From contig NZ_LXTQ01000030.1 of NCBI RefSeq assembly GCF_001645185.1, positions 245,990 to 309,989 on the forward strand: 64,000 nt of DNA. The letters run 5' to 3'. Source of the DNA: Methylobacillus sp. MM3 (GTDB taxonomy: Bacteria; Pseudomonadota; Gammaproteobacteria; Burkholderiales; Methylophilaceae). The notes beneath the pieces were generated by a model. The model had not been told where the DNA came from and ran no database searches. It worked only from the letters and a program-made list of their open reading frames with translations. Of this stretch, positions 47,619-55,676 are shown one piece after another (within the stretch, counting starts at the first letter, position 1; the number at the start of each line of letters is the position of its first letter). Made by a program: the position numbers and the translations under genes.

Positions 47619-47819
47619 ATGAAAGCCGACATTCATCCGGATTACAACGAAATTACCGTAACCTGCAGTTGCGGCAACAAGTTCCAGACCCGCTCCACCA
47701 ACGGTAAGAACCTGAACATCGAAGTATGTTCGCAATGCCATCCGTTCTACACCGGCAAGCAAAAGATCATGGACACCGCCGGTCGCGTGGAAAAATTCCG
47801 TCAAAAGTACGGCATGTAA
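47619..47819 (+). CDS. rpmE: 50S ribosomal protein L31
   Basis: This 66-residue protein begins [12 protein letters not shown], with Cys pairs in CSCGNKF and [13 protein letters not shown]. Four zinc-type cysteines mark this as the zinc-binding (C+) L31, not the zinc-independent paralogue. ATG 47619 is chosen over the longer frame because it matches the family length and follows AAGGA. It has its own promoter and terminator. Confidence 0.97.
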   Translation: MKADIHPDYNEITVTCSCGNKFQTRSTNGKNLNIEVCSQCHPFYTGKQKIMDTAGRVEKFRQKYGM

Positions 47820-47846
47820 TTATTGTTGGCTTGGGCCGACAAAACG

Positions 47847-47870
47847 AAAGGCAGCTTCGGCTGCCTTTTT
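47847..47870 (+). terminator. Rho-independent terminator of rpmE
   Basis: Stem GGCAGC/GCTGCC capped by a TTCG tetraloop and followed by TTTTT (47866-47870). Confidence 0.93.
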
Positions 47871-47923
47871 GTTTGGCGCTTGCCGTAAAATATCCATCCT
47901 AATGACGGAATGACGGCCGAAAC

Positions 47924-49585
47924 ATGGCGTTTGAATTCGAACACGACTGGCAGGCGAGTCTTGCAACGCCCAAGCCCAGCATAGGCGAAAGCGCCAAAAC
48001 CAATCTGCTGTTGCTGCTGTGCTTTATCTGGCTGGCCGTCGGCCTGATCGGGCACCATCCCTGGAAACCCGATGAAGGACAGACCCTCAGCGCGGTTAGA
48101 CATCTACTTGAGGGCGGTGACTGGCTGGTACCTTTCATCGCGGGTCAGCCAAAACTCGAATACCCTCCGCTCTACTACTTGAGCGCCGCCTTCAGCGCCA
48201 GGATTTTCTCTTCGTGGTTGCCCTTGCATGATGGCGCACGTCTTATTACCGGCGTGTGGATGGCGCTCACCTTGCTGCTGATCGGCATGAGCGGACGCGA
48301 AATGTGGGGCAAAGGCGCCGGACGCCAGACGACATTCATCTTCCTTAGCTCGATCGGCCTGTTCTTTTCGGCACACCTGCTGTCGCCCGAGGTGGCCGGG
48401 CTGACCGGTTATGCGATGGCATTCTACGGGCTGGCGTTGACGCGGCGACGGCCTTGGCGCGCAGCTCCGCTGATCGGCAGCGGCATAGGCATCGCTTTTC
48501 TTTCCGTCGGATTGATCGCGGTTGCCATCATTCTGGGTACCGCCATCCTGCTTCCCCTCCTGTTCCGCAGTTGGCGCATTCGGCCCTATCTAGTCAGCTT
48601 GCCGACGGGTGTGGCCATTGCGCTGCCATGGATGGCTCTCTGGCTCGTCCCCATGCTGCAAAGTTCGCCCGATATGCTGCAGGACTGGCTGCTTTCCGAA
48701 CGGCATGCGTTCGATAGCAACAATGTGCTTTATTTCGGCGAATTACTGCTCTGGTTTTCCTGGCCGGCACTGCCGCTGGCAGTCTGGTCATTGTGGCATT
48801 TCCGCAGCCACCTGCTGCAACGCCCGCAAATCCAGCTCACCCTGGTGTTTTTCACGATGGCGCTCATCCTGCTTGGCTTGAATTCGGAGAGCCGCGATGT
48901 GCTGGCCTTGCCGCTGCTATTGCCGCTGGCAATCATGGGCGGCGCGGCCATAGACAAGCTCTGGCGCGGCGCAGCCAGCGCGCTGGACTGGTTTGGCATC
49001 ATGCTGTTCGGCATGTTCGGCTTCCTGATCTGGCTGGGCTGGTTCGCGATGATGAGCGGGATACCCGCACGGTTGGCGGCGCGCATGCACAAGCTTTCCG
49101 AAGCCTATGTGCCACATTTCGACTGGCTGGCGTTCATCGCCGCGGTTGTTATTACGGTGGTCTGGATGGTGACGGTATTCCACAACAAACGCTCCAATCG
49201 CGCGGCCGTCACCGACTGGGCAATCGGTATCACGATGGTTTGGGGGCTGCTGATGACGCTGTGGCTGCCCTGGCTGGATGCGGCCAAGAGCTATGACCGC
49301 GTGTATATCGAAATGCAAAAGGCACTTCCGGCTGAGTTTGCCTGCGTCACGAGTCGCAATGTCGGCGAATTCCAGTTATCGATGCTGCACTATTACACCG
49401 GAATTCAAGCTCAGCGTTTCGAGAACGTCCAGCGCCTCGATTGCGATCTTTACCTGATCCAGGATGAACGCCGCCGTGACAAGATCGAACCCGGACCGGA
49501 CTGGGAACTCATCTGGCAAGGTAAACGCCCGAGCGACCGTCGCGAGAGTTTTCGCCTGTATCAGTTCAAGGCTTCCATCCGCTGA
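47924..49585 (+). CDS. GT-C family membrane glycosyltransferase (ArnT/PMT-like, GT39/GT83 type)
   Basis: This 553-residue protein has about 11-12 hydrophobic helices in its first 450 residues. The first periplasmic loop has the acidic catalytic motif in HHPWKPDEGQ, followed by LEYPPLYYL, both typical of dolichyl/undecaprenyl-phosphate-sugar glycosyltransferases that modify lipid A or proteins outside the membrane. The C-terminal 130 residues form a soluble domain. The acceptor is unknown; no lipid A modification genes flank it. Its stop lies in a small palindrome shared with the convergent tupC-like gene. Confidence 0.85.
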   Translation: MAFEFEHDWQASLATPKPSIGESAKTNLLLLLCFIWLAVGLIGHHPWKPDEGQTLSAVRHLLEGGDWLVPFIAGQPKLEYPPLYYLSAAFSARIFSSWLPLHDGARLITGVWMALTLLLIGMSGREMWGKGAGRQTTFIFLSSIGLFFSAHLLSPEVAGLTGYAMAFYGLALTRRRPWRAAPLIGSGIGIAFLSVGLIAVAIILGTAILLPLLFRSWRIRPYLVSLPTGVAIALPWMALWLVPMLQSSPDMLQDWLLSERHAFDSNNVLYFGELLLWFSWPALPLAVWSLWHFRSHLLQRPQIQLTLVFFTMALILLGLNSESRDVLALPLLLPLAIMGGAAIDKLWRGAASALDWFGIMLFGMFGFLIWLGWFAMMSGIPARLAARMHKLSEAYVPHFDWLAFIAAVVITVVWMVTVFHNKRSNRAAVTDWAIGITMVWGLLMTLWLPWLDAAKSYDRVYIEMQKALPAEFACVTSRNVGEFQLSMLHYYTGIQAQRFENVQRLDCDLYLIQDERRRDKIEPGPDWELIWQGKRPSDRRESFRLYQFKASIR

Positions 49586-49595
49586 TTTACAGCGG
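49579..49595. other. Palindrome spanning both convergent stop codons
   Basis: CCGCTG-ATTTA-CAGCGG; the TGA of the glycosyltransferase and the TAA of tupC both lie within it. No T-run, so at most a weak bidirectional terminator. Confidence 0.5.
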
Positions 49596-50234
49596 TTGCA
49601 ACTCCGAATTTGCCAGCGTATATCGGGCCGACCATGACTGGTCGATCAGCTCTCGGTCATGCGTTGCCACCAGCACGCAATTATCTTCATCGCCCATATG
49701 GGCGATCAGCTCGACAACCTGGCGCCGGGCCGACAAATCCAGATTGGCCGTCGGCTCGTCCAGAAGCAAAAGCCGCGGCTTGAGCACGCGCGCCCGAGCC
49801 AGCGCCACACGTTGTTTCTCGCCTCCGGAAAGCCGCGACGGTGGCACTTTTGCCACTGTCTCCAGTCCGGCCCATGCCATTTCCGCTTCTATGCGCCGCA
49901 CAATTTCAGCCTTGGACAAACCCTGGCCTTTCAGCCCGTAGGCGATATTGGCGGCGACGCTGCTATGGAACAAATAAGGGTGTTGATGCATGTAAATAAT
50001 CGCAGGTGCCAGCGTGACGATTTCCGGCGGCCCGAGTTTCCGGCCATCGAACACATAACTCGACATATCGGCTTGCTCCAGGCCGGCAAGGATACGAAGC
50101 AGTGTCGTCTTGCCAGCGCCATTTGAACCCGTGACGATATAGCTTTTGCCGCGATCAAGCATCAACTGCGGGATATCGAACAACAGTCGTTCGCCGAAAG
50201 ACTTGCGCAACCCCTGCACATTCAGCAGATTCAT
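49587..50234 (-). CDS. tupC: Tungstate-type ABC transporter ATP-binding protein
   Basis: This 215-residue ABC ATPase has Walker A in VTGSNGAGKTTLLRIL, the Q-loop, signature LSGGEKQRVALARA, and Walker B LLLLDEPTANLD followed by the H-loop THD. It ends right after the nucleotide-binding domain, with no C-terminal TOBE domain of the ModC kind. It is coupled to the permease by an ATGA overlap. The binding protein two genes upstream indicates tungstate (Tup) rather than molybdate (Mod). Confidence 0.85.
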   Translation of the reverse strand: MNLLNVQGLRKSFGERLLFDIPQLMLDRGKSYIVTGSNGAGKTTLLRILAGLEQADMSSYVFDGRKLGPPEIVTLAPAIIYMHQHPYLFHSSVAANIAYGLKGQGLSKAEIVRRIEAEMAWAGLETVAKVPPSRLSGGEKQRVALARARVLKPRLLLLDEPTANLDLSARRQVVELIAHMGDEDNCVLVATHDRELIDQSWSARYTLANSELQPL

Positions 50235-50926
50235 TTCAATCCACCCTTGCCTTGCAGCAGCGCCATACCGGCATTGGTGACCAAGGCAATCACGACCAGC
50301 ACGATACCGAGCGCGATCCCCTGCGCGAATTCACCCTTGCTGGTTTCCAGCGCAATGGCAGTAGTGATGTTGCGCGTCACGCCGGCAATATTGCCGCCCA
50401 CCATCATCGCGCAGCCGACTTCGGAAATGACGCGTCCAAAACCGGTAACCACAGCCGCCATCACCGCAAACCTGACTTCCAGCATCTGCGTCCAGGCGAC
50501 TCGCACCCGCCCTGCTCCCAGCGTTCTCGCCGTCTCAGCGACTCGCGCATCTGCACCTTGCACCGCAGAAAGCGTCATTGCCGCAAGTATGGGGAAAGCG
50601 AGCACGGCCTGGCCGAGGATCATGCCCCCTTGAGTGAATAACAACTCATGCTCACCCAGCGGGCCATTCCGGGTCAGCATGAAATACATGACAAGCCCGA
50701 CGACTACCGTCGGCAATGCCAGCAATGTCTGCACCAGCACGATCAGTACACGGCGGCCCGGGAAGGAAAAATTGGCGAGAAGAAATGCCAACGCCACCGC
50801 CGGCGGGGTCGCCAGCAGCAGCGAGAAAAAGCAGACACGCAATGAAACAAAAACGATGCCCCACAAGGTGGCATCGCCCTCCCAAAGCATGCGTAATGCC
50901 TGGAGCGCGGCTTCGGAAAGGCTCAT
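50231..50926 (-). CDS. tupB: Tungstate-type ABC transporter permease
   Basis: This 231-residue membrane protein has five or six helices and the coupling-loop motif AETARTLGAGRVRVAWTQML (EAA loop) that contacts the ATPase. It resembles the TupB/ModB permease group. It lies between the binding protein and the ATPase, with a 20-base gap and a four-base overlap. The dimer would form the anion channel. Confidence 0.87.
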   Translation of the reverse strand: MSLSEAALQALRMLWEGDATLWGIVFVSLRVCFFSLLLATPPAVALAFLLANFSFPGRRVLIVLVQTLLALPTVVVGLVMYFMLTRNGPLGEHELLFTQGGMILGQAVLAFPILAAMTLSAVQGADARVAETARTLGAGRVRVAWTQMLEVRFAVMAAVVTGFGRVISEVGCAMMVGGNIAGVTRNITTAIALETSKGEFAQGIALGIVLVVIALVTNAGMALLQGKGGLK

Positions 50927-50946
50927 GGTTTCATCTGGTTAAGGGG

Positions 50947-51759
50947 TTAATTGGCCGAAGGGATGAACAACTGCTCGCCGCCAACCTTGAAATCGCCGAT
51001 CAGCTTCTGGCCTTCCGGTGAGGTAATCCAGTTGATCAGCTCTGTCGCACCCTGATAGTTGGTTTTCGGGTATTTCTTGGGATTGACCGCAATGATACCG
51101 TAAGGGTTGAACATGCGGGCGTCGCCTTGCATCAGCACCGGCAGGCCGACCTTGTCCTGGAAGCTGATATAAGTGCCGCGGTCGGTCAGCGTGTACGCAC
51201 GCATCTCGCCTGCCATCATCAGTACCTCGCCCATGCCCTGACCGGCGGAAAAGTACCAGCGCTGGCCAGCCGGCTTGATATCCAGCGCCTTCCAATACCC
51301 CTTTTCCATCTGGTCGGTGCCGGAATCGTCGCCGCGCGAAACGAACTTCCATTTCGCATCGGCAATTTTCCTCATCGCAACCAGCACGTCTTTTTCGCCC
51401 TTGATTTTCGCCGGATCGTTGTTGGGGCCGATCAATACAAAGTCGTTGTACATCACGTCGCGACGGTCAATGCCATGCCCTGCCGCGACAAAGGCATCTT
51501 CGGAGGGGCGTGCATGCACCAGTACCGCATCGACGTTGCCATCTTCGCCCAGTTTGAGCGCCTTGCCGGTGCCTACGGCGATCACATGCACCTTGCAACT
51601 GCACTTGGTTTCTAACTTGGGCAGGATTGCGTCCAGCAGACCGGAAGAGGCAGTGCTGGTCGTGGTGGCGAGACGAATGACCTGCTTATCGGCCGCCTGT
51701 CCGCTTACAATTGTGAAGGCAAGCGTCAGGGCCAGCAGAATTTTATAGAGCCGATTCAT
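50947..51759 (-). CDS. tupA: Tungstate-type ABC transporter substrate-binding protein
   Basis: This 270-residue exported protein has a signal peptide ending SGQA. The TupA signature is clear: RLATTTSTASSGLLDAILP followed by VGTGKALKLGEDGNVDAVLVHA, which line the oxyanion site. TupA proteins bind tungstate tightly and molybdate less so. ATG 51759 is chosen because GGGAGG lies six bases upstream. The upstream ATG 51771 overlaps the porin stop and lacks a ribosome site. Confidence 0.88.
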   Translation of the reverse strand: MNRLYKILLALTLAFTIVSGQAADKQVIRLATTTSTASSGLLDAILPKLETKCSCKVHVIAVGTGKALKLGEDGNVDAVLVHARPSEDAFVAAGHGIDRRDVMYNDFVLIGPNNDPAKIKGEKDVLVAMRKIADAKWKFVSRGDDSGTDQMEKGYWKALDIKPAGQRWYFSAGQGMGEVLMMAGEMRAYTLTDRGTYISFQDKVGLPVLMQGDARMFNPYGIIAVNPKKYPKTNYQGATELINWITSPEGQKLIGDFKVGGEQLFIPSAN

Positions 51760-51770
51760 GTTGCCTCCCA

Positions 51771-53213
51771 TTAGAAGTCGTATTGCGCACGCAGCAGGAT
51801 GGTCTTCTCGCGATCGTCAGTCTTGCCGTTGATCGTGAGTTCGGCCGGCTCATCAAACTCGGTTTGGATATAGTTCAGCACCAAGCGCGCGTTCGGATTG
51901 AGTATCCACTTGGCACCCAAAGTCCAGGCTTCCGCTTCGCTGGCAGTAGAGCCAGCAGGGGTTGCGAGCAGGCTACGGAACTCGGAACCGTCGAAGTTGC
52001 TGTAACGCAGACCAAGCTCAAAAGCGCCCCAGCCGCTCTTGTTGTCAAAATTCTGTTTCGGCTTGACGCGTCCGAACACCCCGCTCTTGTAAGCATCGGC
52101 CCATGATTCGCCGGTAACCAGCCAATTGATGTCGGCATACCACGCGGTGATGTCACGATCGAATGCAGTCCCGCTCTTCACGCCCTCGAAATTGGCATCG
52201 ATGTATTCCGCCTGCAGTTTGACAGGGCCATAGGCCAGAGCACTTTCCACACCCCAGCGGTCACGGTCGGCACGCTCGTCAAGACCAGTCACATTGAAGA
52301 ATTGGGTACCGTTGCCTTCCGTCGATTGAGTCAACGAGGTCTTGCCGATATCCCCTTTGCTGGCGGAAGCACCGACATGAATGACCGCCTTCTTGATTTC
52401 GGCCAGCGATGCAAAGTTGGCATTGACGCGCATCCCAACATCCTTGCCATCGTTCTTGTCATCGTTGTTCTGGCCCGTGCCATTCACGACATAGGCGTTG
52501 TAGTTGAGCCAGGGCAGTGGATCGCCATGCACCATGACGCCGCGATCATAGGTCGAGGTGAAAATGCTGCCATTGTTGGTCGCAAGCGACAATTCGGCAA
52601 AATCGATAAAGTTGGTGCTATAGGCGCGCTCCAGGCCAAAGAATGGCTTGAATTGGCCAGCACGAATCTTGGCGCCTTTCCAGCGGTTGTAGTCAAGATA
52701 AGCGTATGTCAGCGCCGTCGTCGATTTCGCCCCCGTATTATCGTTGGCATATTCACCCTCTACGCGCACCGCGAAATCCTTGAGGAAGCTGAACGTACCG
52801 CCAAAACGCGCGCGGCGGATGGAAAAGACGTCGTCCTTCCATTCGCTGGGGTCAAATGTCCGATAATCCGCCTGCACACGGCCATTGATCTGCAATTTCC
52901 AGTTACCGCTGCCGTCCTCGAATGTCAGGCCGTCCTTGAATGCGGCATACACCGGACTGCCCTCGCTCTTGCCCTTTTCCTTGACGCGCTCTTCCTTGCC
53001 TTGCGCCATCTGTTGCTGCATGGCCTTGAGTTCTTCGGCCATCACCTGCATCTGCTTGTCCTGTTCGGCGCGCTGCTGCTGCATTTGCTGCATCATGGCT
53101 TCAAGCTGCTTGATGCGATCAGGCGACGCGTCGTCCGCATAGGCGCCAGGCGCCATGGCGGCCAGCACAAGCACAGCCAGGCGGCGCTTGTTAGTTGTGA
53201 ATGATTTATGCAT
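51771..53213 (-). CDS. OprP/OprO-type outer-membrane porin
   Basis: This 480-residue beta-barrel has a signal peptide ending PGAYA, an N-terminal coiled coil (about 30-75, Gln/Met-rich) and a barrel beginning near KLQINGRVQADYRTF, ending in a C-terminal Phe (RAQYDF) as required for BamA recognition. The family includes phosphate- and polyphosphate-selective porins. ATG 53213 follows GGGAG by six bases. It is the first gene of the tup operon and sits behind a ModE-type operator, so tungstate or molybdate passage is a reasonable inference. Confidence 0.85.
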   Translation of the reverse strand: MHKSFTTNKRRLAVLVLAAMAPGAYADDASPDRIKQLEAMMQQMQQQRAEQDKQMQVMAEELKAMQQQMAQGKEERVKEKGKSEGSPVYAAFKDGLTFEDGSGNWKLQINGRVQADYRTFDPSEWKDDVFSIRRARFGGTFSFLKDFAVRVEGEYANDNTGAKSTTALTYAYLDYNRWKGAKIRAGQFKPFFGLERAYSTNFIDFAELSLATNNGSIFTSTYDRGVMVHGDPLPWLNYNAYVVNGTGQNNDDKNDGKDVGMRVNANFASLAEIKKAVIHVGASASKGDIGKTSLTQSTEGNGTQFFNVTGLDERADRDRWGVESALAYGPVKLQAEYIDANFEGVKSGTAFDRDITAWYADINWLVTGESWADAYKSGVFGRVKPKQNFDNKSGWGAFELGLRYSNFDGSEFRSLLATPAGSTASEAEAWTLGAKWILNPNARLVLNYIQTEFDEPAELTINGKTDDREKTILLRAQYDF

Positions 53214-53278
53214 GACTTCTCCCTTGAGACTTTCGAAATGAATTCGGAATTGCGAGATATACAACTGGAAATAGCGGA

Positions 53279-53304
53279 TCGCTACATTTAATGAAATATA
53301 ACGA
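53279..53304 (-). promoter_or_regulatory. ModE-type operator of the porin-tup operon
   Basis: TCGCTACAT-N8-ATATAACGA on the plus strand, close to the E. coli ModE site (TCGCTATAT-N8-ATATAACGA). The half-sites are symmetric at seven of nine positions. It covers the -10 hexamer and most of the spacer of the promoter. Confidence 0.75.
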
Positions 53305-53314
53305 AGAATGTCAA
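53286..53314 (-). promoter_or_regulatory. Promoter of the porin-tup operon
   Basis: Minus-strand TTGACA (53309-53314, perfect), 17-base spacer and TTAAAT (53286-53291). The overlap with the operator predicts repression when metal is plentiful. Confidence 0.7.
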
Positions 53315-53336
53315 TGAACGTGCTGAGTTTAAAAGC

Positions 53337-53693
53337 CTAATCCTCGCCGAATGGCGACAGCAGGCTTATCAGCTCATGCAGTTCGGCGGAAACGCAATCA
53401 TTCGCCTTGCATTCCATTGCGCGGTAACGGCGCAATACGTCATGACCGAACTCGGTGACATGCGCACCACCGCCATGGCTGCCGCCGGTAGCGGTGGCAA
53501 CAAGCGGCTGCTTGAAACAGCGATTCATGGTGTCGACCAGATCCCAGGCACGCTTGTAGGACATGCCCATTTCGCGTGCACCAGCGGAAATCGAACCCAC
53601 GCGGTCGATGGCTTCCAGCAGATCGGCCTTGCCCGGCCCCATGGCTGATTCCTTGCCGTAAGGAATGCGAATTTTCAATAATCGTGAGCTCAC
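53337..53693 (-). CDS. ModE-like one-domain transcriptional regulator
   Basis: This 118-residue LysR-type winged-helix protein has the ModE N-terminal pattern: GPGKADLLEAIDRVGSISAGAREMGMSYKRAWDLVDTMN, then ATGGSHGGGAHVTEFGHDVLRRY. It ends after the DNA-binding domain. The molybdate-binding TOBE repeats of full ModE are absent, so how metal is sensed is unclear. GTG 53693 keeps the first conserved strand; ATG 53642 has a better ribosome site (AAGGAA) but would cut it. It lies immediately upstream of the operator it probably binds. Confidence 0.85.
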   Translation of the reverse strand: MSSRLLKIRIPYGKESAMGPGKADLLEAIDRVGSISAGAREMGMSYKRAWDLVDTMNRCFKQPLVATATGGSHGGGAHVTEFGHDVLRRYRAMECKANDCVSAELHELISLLSPFGED

Positions 53694-53832
53694 GCCGGTA
53701 TTGTACCTATTTTGCCCGGGCGCTTTTCCGAGTATTATTGTCAGGTATTGATCTCATTCGGTTTTGTCGTTGTCCGGCAGAATGGAAACTCCTAAAATGC
53801 AGGGTTCACCTTCCACAGTCATCGCAGGAAAC

Positions 53833-54843
53833 ATGGCGCCTCAAGACTCCTCACCCGCAGAGCTGATCGACCAGTTCGGTCGGCGCGTGGACTACATCCG
53901 GCTGTCGATTACCGACCGCTGCGACTTCCGTTGCGTCTACTGCATGGGCGAAGACATGACTTTTCTCCCGCGTGAGGAAGTGCTCACCCTTGAAGAATGC
54001 GAGCGCCTGGTGCGCGTATTTGTCGGCCTGGGCGTACAAAAGGTGCGCATTACCGGCGGCGAACCGCTGGTGCGCAAGAATGCACTGTGGCTGTTCGAGC
54101 AAGTCGGCAAGCTGCCGGGGTTGCGCGAACTGGTACTCACCACCAACGGCTCGCAACTCGATCATCAGGCGCTGCCGCTGAAAGAGGCAGGCGTCAGCCG
54201 CATCAACATCAGCCTGGACAGCCTCGATGCCGAACGCTTCCGCAAGATCACGCGCGTCGGCGATATCAACAAAGTACTGCGCGGCATCGATGCCGCCAAG
54301 GCAGCCGGGATAGCACGCATCCGCCTCAACAGCGTGTTGATGCGCGGCTTCAATGACGATGAAGCCGTCGCGCTGACGCAATTTGCCGTCGATAAGGGCA
54401 TCGATATCGCGTTTATCGAAGAAATGCCATTGGGCCAGGTCGACCATAACCGCGAATCGAGCTGCGTTACCAGCGACGAAACGCTGGGCGTATTACAGCA
54501 GCATTTCCGACTCGTCAGCAGCGCCGAAACCACCGGAGGCCCTGCCCGCTACTGGCGCATACCCGACACGGAAACGCGCGTCGGCTTTATTTCGCCGCAC
54601 AGCCATAACTTCTGCGAATCCTGCAACCGCGTGCGCATCACCTGCAAGGGCGAGCTTTTCTTGTGTCTGGGGCAAGAGGACGTCGTCGACTTGATGCCTT
54701 TGCTGCGCGAATACCCGAACGACGACGCACCGATCAGAGAGGCGATCGTCAACGCGATGAAGATCAAACCCAAGGGTCATGATTTCGATCTGCGCCGCGC
54801 GGAACCCGCAGTAGTACGCTTCATGTCCGTTACCGGCGGTTGA
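53833..54843 (+). CDS. moaA: GTP 3',8-cyclase (molybdenum cofactor synthesis)
   Basis: This 336-residue radical-SAM enzyme carries out the first step of molybdopterin synthesis. The first cluster is bound by CX3CX2C (C30, C34, C37 in RCDFRCVYC). The ITGGEPLVR motif, the second cluster site CESCNRVR with a later Cys in LFLCLG, and the C-terminal GG are present. ATG 53833, preceded by AGGA, is preferred; ATG 53782 and 53797 are in frame. It heads the rightward operon moaA-fdhD-mobA-mobB-moeA. No moaBCDE are in the window. Confidence 0.96.
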   Translation: MAPQDSSPAELIDQFGRRVDYIRLSITDRCDFRCVYCMGEDMTFLPREEVLTLEECERLVRVFVGLGVQKVRITGGEPLVRKNALWLFEQVGKLPGLRELVLTTNGSQLDHQALPLKEAGVSRINISLDSLDAERFRKITRVGDINKVLRGIDAAKAAGIARIRLNSVLMRGFNDDEAVALTQFAVDKGIDIAFIEEMPLGQVDHNRESSCVTSDETLGVLQQHFRLVSSAETTGGPARYWRIPDTETRVGFISPHSHNFCESCNRVRITCKGELFLCLGQEDVVDLMPLLREYPNDDAPIREAIVNAMKIKPKGHDFDLRRAEPAVVRFMSVTGG

Positions 54844-54845
54844 TC

Positions 54846-55676
54846 GTGTCCCGGCTTCGTCCTGAAATCACCCACGCCAGCCGGCCGCTCACCTTCATGG
54901 TGCCGGCCGTCAACGAGCACGGCGAAACGCTTGAAACCGAAATCGCCGGCGAAGGCCCGCTGACGCTCTATCTCGACAAGCGCGAAATCGTGACCCTGAT
55001 GACACTGGGCGCCGCACCGGAAGCCCTTGCCATTGGCTATCTGCGCAACCAGCGGCTGCTGCCGGATATCGAGTCCATCGCCAGCGTGCAAGTCGACTGG
55101 GAAACCGAGGCAGTCGCGGTCACCACCCGCCACGGCATCAAGAACATTGAAAAACGCCTGAGCAAGCGCACCGTCACGACGGGTTGCGGGCAAGGCACGG
55201 TATTCGGCGATTTGATGGAGGAGATCGACCATATCAAGCTGCCGCCTGACGCCGAACTGACCGAGGAAACGCTGCAAGCCCTGCTGGAAAACGTGCGTCA
55301 TTACGACAGCCTGTACAAGAAAGCCGGCGCCTTGCACGGTTGCGCGCTCGCCAAGGGGCCGGAAATCCTCTATTACGTCGAGGACGTGGGCCGCCATAAC
55401 GCCGTGGATGCGATTGCCGGCATGATGTGGCTGGACGGAATCGACGGTCACGACAAGATTTTCTACACCACCGGACGGCTCACCAGCGAAATGGTGATCA
55501 AGGCCGCGCAGATGGGCGTACCTTTCCTGGTGTCGCGTTCCGGCCTCACCCGCATGGGCTGGGAAATCGCGCAGAAGGTGGGCATCACCATGCTGGGCCG
55601 CGCGCAGGGCCGGCATTTTCTGTTGTTCACCGGAGCAGAGCGCTTCCGCCACGCGGAAATCGAGACAACAGCATGA
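54846..55676 (+). CDS. fdhD: Formate dehydrogenase accessory sulfurtransferase FdhD
   Basis: This 276-residue protein transfers sulfur to the molybdenum cofactor of formate dehydrogenase. Typical blocks are VTLMTLGAAPEALAIGYL, VEDVGRHNAVDAIAG and TTGRLTSEMVIKAAQMG. The usual CxxC motif reads TTGCGQGTVF, keeping the first Cys but not the second. GTG 54846 is chosen over TTG 54840, which overlaps the moaA stop. The gene overlaps mobA by four bases (ATGA). No formate dehydrogenase structural gene is in view. Confidence 0.92.
   Translation: MSRLRPEITHASRPLTFMVPAVNEHGETLETEIAGEGPLTLYLDKREIVTLMTLGAAPEALAIGYLRNQRLLPDIESIASVQVDWETEAVAVTTRHGIKNIEKRLSKRTVTTGCGQGTVFGDLMEEIDHIKLPPDAELTEETLQALLENVRHYDSLYKKAGALHGCALAKGPEILYYVEDVGRHNAVDAIAGMMWLDGIDGHDKIFYTTGRLTSEMVIKAAQMGVPFLVSRSGLTRMGWEIAQKVGITMLGRAQGRHFLLFTGAERFRHAEIETTA

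Noticed and set aside
46313..47632. 439-codon open frame antisense to rho
   Set aside because: Same reason: rho is full length and highly conserved; the antisense translation is His/Phe/Asp-rich noise.
53221..53281. A second ModE-like box nearer the porin start
   Set aside because: CGCTATTT and GTATATCTCGC resemble half-sites but spacing and symmetry are poor.
53694..53832. Possible molybdenum-cofactor riboswitch upstream of moaA
   Set aside because: Only 139 bases separate the ModE-like gene from moaA and I cannot find the conserved paired core of the Moco motif.
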